Origin: CAMAVK01 sp964362485
Lineage (GTDB): Archaea > Nanobdellota > Nanobdellia > Woesearchaeales > GW2011-AR9
Direction: 5' to 3'
DNA length: 16,268 nucleotides
Assembly: GCA_964362485.1 (NCBI GenBank)
Contig: CAYIEX010000027.1
Span: 1 to 16,268 of the forward strand
Each line of letters begins with the position of its first letter. Position 1 is the stretch's first letter. Made by a program: the position numbers and the translations under genes. Below, piece by piece: positions 1-5,108 of this stretch. The notes beneath the pieces are model-generated. The model searched no databases and was not told the DNA's origin. It saw only the letters and a program-made list of their open reading frames with translations.

Positions 1-1
1 G

Positions 2-451
2 ACCCACGCTATCGGAATCCCAGCGTTGGCGGAAATATTGGATCTGGGTGAGATTGCGGTTGTAAAGATGTCAACGGATCAAAAACATCGACCTGTTTTA
101 GTCCCTATTAATTGTTCTTTGGAAAATGTGATGGCAAAAATTCCCCGTACTCTTTTTTGTAGAGAGAGGAAAAATGGGAATGTGCACACCGATGAGCCTT
201 ATGTGGGGTATGGTAGGGATACTGGTCAATTTTATAATTTTAATAGTGAGGTTTCCACTGCTCCTTTATCATATAATGAATTATTCAGGAAAAAGCGTAT
301 ATTGCAACTACGTGAATCATTATTGATGGGTGATGCCCCTATTTTTATAGATAATTCTATTCGTCCAGTTCGACATCTTCACCCTGTTGATCTAATTGTG
401 AAATATGATCTACCCCGTGAACATTATATTGTGTCAAGATGTGCTGAATAA
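2..451 (+). CDS. Unknown protein, 5' end cut by window edge
   Basis: The reading frame is open to the left edge of the window, giving THAIGIPALAEI before a possible TTG at 26, so the true start is most likely upstream and this entry is partial. About 150 residues are visible, ending in a TAA at 449-451. I see no signal peptide, membrane segment or catalytic motif that I recognise. The middle is rich in charged and aromatic residues (CRERKNGN, YVGYGRDTGQFYNF), and the end (HPVDLIVKYDLPREHYIV) suggests a compact soluble fold. It converges on the methyltransferase gene with a 17-base gap, so the two are not in one operon. Function unknown. Confidence 0.6.
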   Translation, partial: THAIGIPALAEILDLGEIAVVKMSTDQKHRPVLVPINCSLENVMAKIPRTLFCRERKNGNVHTDEPYVGYGRDTGQFYNFNSEVSTAPLSYNELFRKKRILQLRESLLMGDAPIFIDNSIRPVRHLHPVDLIVKYDLPREHYIVSRCAE

Positions 452-468
452 GAGTAATTAAGGGTTCA

Positions 469-1584
469 TTATTTTCTTACCAATTCCACTATCGTTTCAC
501 AATGGTTTGTTTGGGGGAATAGATCCAATAGAGCCACGCTTTTGATTTTATAGGACTTGAATTTTGGTAGTTCTTTTGCGAGTTGTTCTAGGTTACAAGA
601 GATGTAGATGATGACTTCGGGGTTTCGTGATTTTAGCTGGTCAATTGCTTTTTGGTCCATTCCTGTGCGGGGTGGATCTGCAATGACATAGAGGGGAGTT
701 CCTAATTTGACTCGGCCGAGACTTTTTGCATCAAGGAGGAGGGCTTTAGCGTTTTTGATTTGATTATTGGTTATATTTTGGTTGGCGTAGTGAATTGCTG
801 GTGACACACTTTCGATGATCGTTACGTCTTTGAATAAATCGGCGTTTATAATACCAAATGTTCCGACACCGCCATATAAATCGAGAAGTGATGCTTGTTT
901 GGTGGAGTACTGTAAGAGGATACTACGGACATATTCTTGCATTTTCTGTGCCATCGCGGTATTGTTCTGAAAGAAACCCTGGATTGGAAAGCAAAATGTT
1001 TTACCGCAGAGAATTTCATTGAGGTATTCGTTTCCTTTAATTGTAATGAATCGGTCGGAAGTACTCTCGTCGTGTTCTGCTTCGAGAAAGGCGATTTGGA
1101 TATTGTTTGCTTGGCTTATTGGTGCGAAGTCTTTGATTTTTTCTGTCATTAACTCCTTTTTGGATGAGTCTTCGTTTAGAACAAATGAGATTGCATTATC
1201 ACCTGCGGACGTTGCCCGGATGAGGGCGTGACGCATTACACCGGTTTTTGTTTTGAGATCGAATGTGTTAATCTGGGTGAAGTGTTGTCGGATTGCGGTA
1301 AGTAGGTCGTTGATTTTAGGGTTACTTATTACACATTTTTCGATGTCCACTACTTTATAGAAACTGCCGCGCTCGCGGATTCCTATTTTTGATCCTGCAA
1401 AGACGAAGTCCATGCGATTCCGGTAGTGATATTCTTGATCGGTGATGACTTTAATTGTTTCGCGTTGGATTCTAAGAGAACGAGCAATTGTTATCGTTTT
1501 ATTTTCGAGCTGCTTTTCATACTCGATGTGTTGAGTTGTGCAACCGCCGCAGGATCCAAAGTAAGGACATAAAGGGATTGTCAT
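469..1584 (-). CDS. TrmA/RlmD-family RNA m5U methyltransferase with 4Fe-4S site
   Basis: SAM-dependent methyltransferase that makes 5-methyluridine in tRNA (position 54) or 23S rRNA. At the N-terminus C6, C12 and C15 (CPYFGSCGGC) plus C84 (EKCVISNP) form the usual 4Fe-4S ligand set. There is no TRAM domain before them, unlike RlmD but like RlmC and the Pyrococcus tRNA U54 enzyme. FFQNN lies at 204-208, the SAM-binding loop LLDLYGGVGTFG at 233-244, DPPRTGMD at 303-310, the catalytic nucleophile C330 in YISCN, and the HCE base motif at 361-363. All key residues are present over 371 residues, a normal length. Members in Thermococcales and Nanoarchaeota are thought to be bacterial acquisitions. 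The substrate cannot be decided from sequence. It is divergent from the acetyltransferase gene; no strong TATA box is visible. Confidence 0.9.
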   Translation of the reverse strand: MTIPLCPYFGSCGGCTTQHIEYEKQLENKTITIARSLRIQRETIKVITDQEYHYRNRMDFVFAGSKIGIRERGSFYKVVDIEKCVISNPKINDLLTAIRQHFTQINTFDLKTKTGVMRHALIRATSAGDNAISFVLNEDSSKKELMTEKIKDFAPISQANNIQIAFLEAEHDESTSDRFITIKGNEYLNEILCGKTFCFPIQGFFQNNTAMAQKMQEYVRSILLQYSTKQASLLDLYGGVGTFGIINADLFKDVTIIESVSPAIHYANQNITNNQIKNAKALLLDAKSLGRVKLGTPLYVIADPPRTGMDQKAIDQLKSRNPEVIIYISCNLEQLAKELPKFKSYKIKSVALLDLFPQTNHCETIVELVRK

Positions 1585-1669
1585 GAGTTTCGAAATGGGT
1601 ATGGTCTTTTTGAATTTTTTGGGTTGTTTTTGAGTATAGGGGAGTAAATGAGAATTTAGAGATTATTAT

Positions 1670-2299
1670 ATGCAATTATTTAAAGAAACACCTTCTTGCA
1701 ATAGTATGATAGAATCTCTTCCCTGTACTAGGCTTCGTGGACCCCTTCAACAACAAGATATCCCTTGGATTATAGATCCGATTATGTCCTACATTAATAA
1801 TCCGGATATTTTAAGTCATTTTTCGAATTTTACACCTAAAACTCGCGAGGAAGAGCAGACTTATTTAGAAAAATTGCTAGCTCCTCGCACCCAACCGACT
1901 GATCTTCTTTTTGCACTTGATGATGGAAAAGAAACTTTTGTTGGGCAGGTGGGAATTCATCAAATTTACTGGGCTGGTGGCAGACCTTTACATGGACGCT
2001 TAGGAACAATTCTTCATCCTGATTACCAAGGACAAGGACATGCTAAGCGGGCAATTGAAGCAGTTATACCTTATGCCTTCGGTGAGATGGGGATCAATAA
2101 ATTATGGGCCATGGTTCGCCCACAAAGCAAGAGAATGATACATATTTTAAATTCTACTGGGTTCAAATTTGAAGGGCGACTCGAGCAAGAATACTTAATT
2201 GGGGATAAACTCTACGATATGCATCGATATCGGATGCTTAAATCGGATTGGATAGAACAGAATGAGGAATGGCGTAGACATAGATTTTGTGGTTGGTAA
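1670..2299 (+). CDS. GNAT-family N-acetyltransferase (RimJ/RimL-like)
   Basis: Acetyl-CoA-dependent N-acetyltransferase of the acetyltransf_3 type, 209 residues. The acetyl-CoA pyrophosphate loop is seen as Q120-G-Q-G123-H-A125 after the beta strand GTILHPDY (112-119). It is followed by the helix AKRAIEAVIPYAF and by the RPQSKRMIHILNSTGFKFEGR segment that RimJ/RimL-like proteins share (written here as motif 150-170). The substrate could be a protein N-terminus, an amino acid or an antibiotic; sequence does not decide. The ATG at 1670 gives the longest form; an in-frame ATG at 1706 would remove 12 residues that do not look conserved. It converges on the PhoU-like gene with a 26-base gap. No ribosome-binding site is seen. 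Confidence 0.85.
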   Translation: MQLFKETPSCNSMIESLPCTRLRGPLQQQDIPWIIDPIMSYINNPDILSHFSNFTPKTREEEQTYLEKLLAPRTQPTDLLFALDDGKETFVGQVGIHQIYWAGGRPLHGRLGTILHPDYQGQGHAKRAIEAVIPYAFGEMGINKLWAMVRPQSKRMIHILNSTGFKFEGRLEQEYLIGDKLYDMHRYRMLKSDWIEQNEEWRRHRFCGW

Positions 2300-2325
2300 T
2301 ATCGATGTAAGTGTTATTGCGGGGA

Positions 2326-3270
2326 TTAGATTTTTCCTTCTCGTACGATCTGCTTGAGAAATGATATGCTCATAACTTCTTCCTGAATGTCTTTTAAGTT
2401 TCTAAGGAGGTTGTAATATTCATGTTTGTGATGCTTGAGGCCGCGCGCTTTTGTTCGTTCTGATTCATAGTGCTCTGGTCGGGTGAGGACGCTTGGAAAA
2501 TCAGCGAGAATGCAGCGAATCGTACGGTCAAGTTCCGATTGCAAAAAGAGAAGGATCTCTTTTTCTTCGTTTGTCATTTTTATTTTTTCTCGTGAGCGGT
2601 GTTCTTTTCCTAAAAAAAAGATGTCATCCCCAATATTTTCCAGTTTCTTCGCAACCAAAAAATAGTTTGGAATGACTCCGGCATGTTTTATTTTGGAGCT
2701 GAGCAAAATGTCAGTACGAATGGCAGCGAGGGAAACTATTTTAGTTATAAGATGGTAAAGACGGTCGATTTCTTCTTCATTTAGTTCGAGATCTTCTCCA
2801 TCTTGTTCTTCAATGAGATGGTCAATTGATTGTTTAATTAACAGCACAATTCGATAGAGTGCTTGAGTAATGTCTACCTTGGATCGGTCGAGCATTACAG
2901 TGACGGTTATTTTATGCTCGTCTTCATAGGTTATTTCGGTTCCACTCATACAGTTAATTGTTTGGCGAATAATGCCCTTTGTTTTCTTTTCTAGAGGATG
3001 TTTACTGATTAGATCAATGATACTAAAACCTACATAGTATAACTCGAAGAGGACTCGGTCAATTTGGTTTTGGTACAAGTCAACATTAATGGTTATCTTT
3101 TCGCGTGTTAAACTCTCTTCGTAGTGCGTTGTGATGATGAGTGATCGGTCGGATCGTTCCAGAACGAGGAGTTCTTTGCCTTCTTTGAGGTTGTTTTTTT
3201 GAACCCAAGGTTTTGGAAGGGAGATTTGGTAGGTTGTACCTGCGACAAGCTGGATTTTGCGGTGTTCCAT
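2326..3270 (-). CDS. Archaeal PhoU-like regulator with AbrB-type N-terminal domain
   Basis: Protein of 314 residues with the architecture annotated in archaea as phosphate-uptake regulator. Residues 1-45 match the SpoVT/AbrB-like DNA-binding fold (RKIQLVAGTTYQISLPKPW, then LKEGKELLVLE). Residues about 165-310 form a mostly helical PhoU-type bundle that includes ENIGDD at 211-216, like the metal-binding motif of PhoU repeats. It probably acts in the cytoplasm as a dimer or oligomer that senses phosphate status, but no pst transporter genes are in the window, so the link to phosphate rests on family only. It is divergent from the Gly/Cys-tail cassette across a 59-base gap (to the ATG at 3330) with one A/T-rich TATA element, so it could control its neighbour or itself. 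Confidence 0.8.
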   Translation of the reverse strand: MEHRKIQLVAGTTYQISLPKPWVQKNNLKEGKELLVLERSDRSLIITTHYEESLTREKITINVDLYQNQIDRVLFELYYVGFSIIDLISKHPLEKKTKGIIRQTINCMSGTEITYEDEHKITVTVMLDRSKVDITQALYRIVLLIKQSIDHLIEEQDGEDLELNEEEIDRLYHLITKIVSLAAIRTDILLSSKIKHAGVIPNYFLVAKKLENIGDDIFFLGKEHRSREKIKMTNEEKEILLFLQSELDRTIRCILADFPSVLTRPEHYESERTKARGLKHHKHEYYNLLRNLKDIQEEVMSISFLKQIVREGKI

Positions 3271-3298
3271 AGTGATATGGCTAGGAGTGGGTTTGATT

Positions 3299-3312
3299 CT
3301 ATATAAATTTAT
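3299..3312. promoter_or_regulatory. Shared divergent TATA element
   Basis: The near-palindromic CTATATAAATTTAT can serve as a TATA box in both directions. On the + strand its centre is 26 bases before the ATG at 3330. On the - strand it is about 33 bases before the ATG of the PhoU-like gene. Both genes must compete for or share this short region. Confidence 0.55.
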
Positions 3313-3392
3313 CTTTAACTATGTAGATTATGTCGATTAACTACATATTTTCTTGCCGCTCCCCCTTCTCTATGAAAAACATGGAGGAAAAT

Positions 3393-3923
3393 ATGGAAAG
3401 ACAAGAATTAAGTGATCTCGTGGGTGGAGTTCGAAGCTGGGGAAAAGCAGTATTGTATTCACCTGTTGTAGCCACAATGGCTGGTTGTGCAGAGAAAGAT
3501 TCCGATTATTGGGCAATCGGCGGCATTGCAGCTTTGGGAGCGTTGGTGATTGGCGGGGTTTATGCTGCCTTTAGAAGTTCGGATGATGAACGGCGATATA
3601 AGTCTCGCCATTCTGCTACGGGTAATTCGCGACGATCAGGTTACTCGGGAAGAAGTACAAAGGATGGACCTTCTCGATCTTCTCGTGATTCTTCATCAAA
3701 TACTTCAAATACGATCTATGACGGCCACAATCCCTATGATTTTGGGATCTTTCATGGGGCTGACACTCATCATGGCACTACTGATGATAGTGGGCATGGT
3801 GGAGGCAACGATGGTGGCAATGATGGTGGTACCGGTGGCTCGGGCGGCAGCAGCTGTTCAAGTGGTAGCTCTTGTAGTTCGGGAAGCAGCTGTGGAGGCG
3901 GAGGATGTGGGGGAGGTGATTGA
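3393..3923 (+). CDS. Membrane-anchored protein with Gly/Ser/Cys-rich C-terminal tail
   Basis: Protein of 176 residues. An N-terminal part ends in a short hydrophobic stretch and ATMAGC (C32). After AEKDSDY comes a clear membrane segment (about 40-60, WAIGGIAALGALVIGGVYAAF in pieces), then an Arg/Ser-rich basic region (61-105). A Gly/Asp/Ser tail (133-176) follows with C155, C161 and C167 spaced by SSGSS, and C172. Such Gly/Cys low-complexity tails occur in bacterial membrane proteins of the TIGR04222 group. The start at 3393 is chosen because GGAGG lies at 3383-3387 and because it matches the paralog at 4407; a leaderless start at the ATG 3330 would add 21 residues. It is first in a cassette with the GRDP-like gene 26 bases on. 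Biochemical function unknown; surface anchoring is inference. Confidence 0.75.
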   Translation: MERQELSDLVGGVRSWGKAVLYSPVVATMAGCAEKDSDYWAIGGIAALGALVIGGVYAAFRSSDDERRYKSRHSATGNSRRSGYSGRSTKDGPSRSSRDSSSNTSNTIYDGHNPYDFGIFHGADTHHGTTDDSGHGGGNDGGNDGGTGGSGGSSCSSGSSCSSGSSCGGGGCGGGD

Positions 3924-3949
3924 GGTTGCATAGACTGAGGCTGCATACT

Positions 3950-4393
3950 ATGTCTTTGGAACAAACTTTGGTTGAAGCGGGGAAGGACTTTACGGTTCTT
4001 CCTTGTGAGTATCATAAGCTTGGTGAGCGTGAGCAGGATTACTTTACTCGTCTGCAAGCATATCAAGCTCCCTGGTTAGCTGAGCGGATACTGGGGCAGG
4101 GTGTGTCTGCTGCTGAATTTGCTGGTGCTTTTAATGAATTTAAGAGATACGCGGCTTTACTTACCATTTCTGATCAATTACTGGGGATGGTGAGTAAAAA
4201 GGTTGATTCTGTGTGGCATGAATTCATTCTCTTTACTCGAGATTACATGACGTTTTGTGATGAATTCCATGGGAAGTATATTCATCATCAACCTTATACC
4301 TCATATCACAAAGGTGATCAAAAAGCAGATGAGCGATTCTTTAGGTGGTATCGACGGGTGTACGGGGACTTGCCTGAGATTTGGAGACACTAA
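3950..4393 (+). CDS. GRDP-like small protein with D..WH...FC...HH motif
   Basis: Soluble protein of 147 residues with no signal peptide or membrane segment. The core, residues 85-115, reads VDSVWHEFILFTRDY, TFCDEF, IHHQP. The conserved D86, H90, C103, H112 and H113 look like metal-binding or catalytic positions. The C-terminal FFRWYRRVYGDLPEIW (130-145) also fits the bacterial glycine-rich-domain-containing/TIGR04222-associated family, in which this module often precedes a membrane segment and a Gly/Cys tail in one chain. Here the tail protein is encoded by the gene just upstream. The ATG at 3950 is preferred over a TTG at 3920 that overlaps the previous gene. The biochemical role of the family is not established. 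The paralog of the tail protein follows after 13 bases, so the three are probably co-transcribed. Confidence 0.75.
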   Translation: MSLEQTLVEAGKDFTVLPCEYHKLGEREQDYFTRLQAYQAPWLAERILGQGVSAAEFAGAFNEFKRYAALLTISDQLLGMVSKKVDSVWHEFILFTRDYMTFCDEFHGKYIHHQPYTSYHKGDQKADERFFRWYRRVYGDLPEIWRH

Positions 4394-4406
4394 CGGAGGA
4401 AGGACA

Positions 4407-4646
4407 ATGAATAATGACAATTTAGAAAACATTGTACAAACAGAAAAGAACACTAACCTTATGAGTAATATTTACGGGCGGGTTATGGGCTCCATCTATG
4501 TACCTATGATGTTATCGCTTGCTGGTTGTGTGGAAAAGGATAGTGATTATGTTCCCATAGTTGTTTATGGGTTGTTGTTGGCGAGCCAAGCGACGAGCCA
4601 AAGCCGACGGTATAGTGTGGCTGGGCGAAATATATCAAATGACTGA
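4407..4646 (+). CDS. Short paralog of the Gly/Cys-tail protein, without tail
   Basis: Protein of 79 residues preceded by GGAGGA at 4395-4400, a good ribosome-binding site 6 bases before the ATG. The segment LSLAGCVEKDSDYVPI (36-51) matches TMAGCAEKDSDYWAI of the protein encoded at 3393, and RRYSVAGRN (68-76) lines up with RRYKSRHSATGN after its membrane segment, so they are homologous along nearly all of this short protein. The second hydrophobic stretch is about nine residues shorter and the Gly/Ser/Cys tail is missing. LAGC (C41) resembles a lipobox, though the preceding hydrophobic stretch is short and far from the N-terminus. The TGA overlaps the first bases of the hairpin array. It may be a real short partner or a truncated copy. 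Confidence 0.65.
   Translation: MNNDNLENIVQTEKNTNLMSNIYGRVMGSIYVPMMLSLAGCVEKDSDYVPIVVYGLLLASQATSQSRRYSVAGRNISND
4629..4637 (+). promoter_or_regulatory. Possible TATA box for the hairpin array
   Basis: AATATATCA near the end of the short paralog gene would place a transcript start near 4657-4660, just before the long-range helix that could close the array. It is a weak match and it lies inside a coding region. Confidence 0.2.
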
Positions 4647-4681
4647 AATTTTCGTACAAAATTTCTGCCATTTGTACACGA

Positions 4682-4762
4682 GACGAAGCGGGGACTCATG
4701 AAGACTGACTGCTATCAGTTTTCAGATCCAAAAATCAACGTTGTTGATTTTTCGGCTTCGTC
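4682..4762 (+). repeat. Three-way hairpin domain of the array
   Basis: An outer 8-bp helix GACGAAGC/GCTTCGTC spans 81 bases and encloses two stems. The first is TGAAGACTGA with TCAGTTTTCA (one internal G-T pair, 6-base loop). The second is AAAAATCAAC with GTTGATTTTT (perfect 10 bp, 3-base loop). GGA 4692-4694 and TCC 4727-4729 can extend the first stem. Confidence 0.55.
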
Positions 4763-4764
4763 TG

Positions 4765-4911
4765 TGCGCAAATGAGGAAGTTTCCTCATTATGCGTATGC
4801 GAAATGTGATAGCGATCACATTTGCACGCCGATGCACAAAATGAAATCTTCGTTTCATTTTGGCACAGAAATCAGGTAGTTTCCTGATTTCTGGTGAAAT
4901 AGTTTTTTCAT
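4765..4911 (+). repeat. Degenerate hairpin modules of the array
   Basis: Five adjacent hairpins centred near 4780, 4812, 4849, 4879 and 4902. Upper stems begin with AAAT or a near match (AAATGAGGAA, AAATGTGAT, AAAATGAAA, AAATCAGG, GAAAT). The first three sit on a 3-6 bp basal clamp that includes TGC or CGCA, separated by a single bulged base (A4791, G4801, A4836). The arm sequences differ between modules, yet each pairs with its own partner. Confidence 0.5.
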
Positions 4912-4919
4912 CGTGCGTA

Positions 4920-4978
4920 CAACGGACAGGATAACTTATACGACTAATCCTGTCCGTTGGCATATGTAAATGCCGTTG
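4920..4978 (+). repeat. 13-bp perfect hairpin with duplicated 3' arm end
   Basis: CAACGGACAGGAT (4920-4932) pairs fully with 4947-4959 around a 14-base loop. The last six bases CCGTTG are repeated at 4973-4978 after a small GGCAT/ATGCC hairpin, so CAACGG has two possible partners. Confidence 0.6.
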
Positions 4979-4995
4979 AATTACGAACGCTCCTA

Positions 4996-5021
4996 CATTC
5001 TTTGCCTTTTGCATTCTTTGC
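4996..5021. repeat. Direct repeat CATTCTTTGC, two copies 16 bases apart
   Basis: CATTCTTTGC occurs at 4996-5005 and 5012-5021, between the hairpin array and the desaturase gene. A nine-base copy CATTCTTTG follows that gene at 5836-5844. The rest of 4975-5108 is T-rich and holds nothing else I can name apart from TTATATTC at 5051. Confidence 0.4.
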
Positions 5022-5077
5022 GGGACTATTTTCCGTTTTATTCCTATCCCTTATATTCTCTAGATTTCAAGAGCAAG

Positions 5078-5087
5078 AATTAAAAAG
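5078..5087 (+). promoter_or_regulatory. TATA-like box of the lipid desaturase gene
   Basis: AATTAAAAAG is centred about 26 bases before the ATG at 5109, the spacing of a leaderless archaeal gene. TTATATTC at 5051 is an alternative that would give a leader of roughly 28 bases. Confidence 0.35.
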
Positions 5088-5108
5088 AACTTCTGTTTTT
5101 GATAAGGT

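Larger units (their letters stand above)
4645..4974 (+). ncRNA. Candidate structured RNA: array of about nine hairpins
   Basis: This stretch is almost entirely inverted repeats. In order (arm/arm): 4645-4652/4658-4665 GAAATTTT; 4682-4689/4755-4762 GACGAAGC, enclosing 4699-4708/4715-4724 and 4730-4739/4743-4752 AAAAATCAAC; 4765-4779/4782-4797; 4798-4810/4815-4826; 4833-4846/4853-4865; 4866-4876/4883-4893 CAGAAATCAGG; 4895-4899/4906-4910; 4920-4932/4947-4959 CAACGGACAGGAT; 4959-4963/4970-4974 GGCAT. GTACACG (4674-4680) can pair with 4912-4920 to close a multibranch domain. Imperfect positions (4703-4720, 4766-4796, 4894-4911) are G-T on the + strand, which favours a + strand RNA. No known RNA family is recognised. 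A DNA-level role, for example as cruciforms or protein-binding sites, is the main alternative. Confidence 0.45.

Noticed and set aside
3920..3949. TTG start extending the GRDP-like protein by ten residues.
   Set aside because: It overlaps the stop of the preceding gene, and the added RLHRLRLH segment looks non-coding.
3770..4066. Pro/Leu-rich - strand frame opposite the Gly/Ser/Cys tail.
   Set aside because: It is the mirror of the Gly-rich coding sequence; its composition follows from the other strand.
4802..4823. Close match to the E. coli CRP consensus (TGTGAT, four bases, ATCACA with AAA/TTT flanks).
   Set aside because: CRP is not expected in an archaeon, and the palindrome is one of a series of hairpins with other arm sequences, so the match is probably coincidence.
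4645..4974. Integron attC sites, a CRISPR array or a stack of terminators as the explanation of the hairpins.
   Set aside because: No conserved repeat with spacers, no attC core sites or integrase, and most hairpins lack a T run and are too close together.
4715..5014. A 99-codon open frame on the - strand running through the hairpin array.
   Set aside because: No recognisable protein, no ribosome-binding site, and its sequence is dictated by the inverted repeats.
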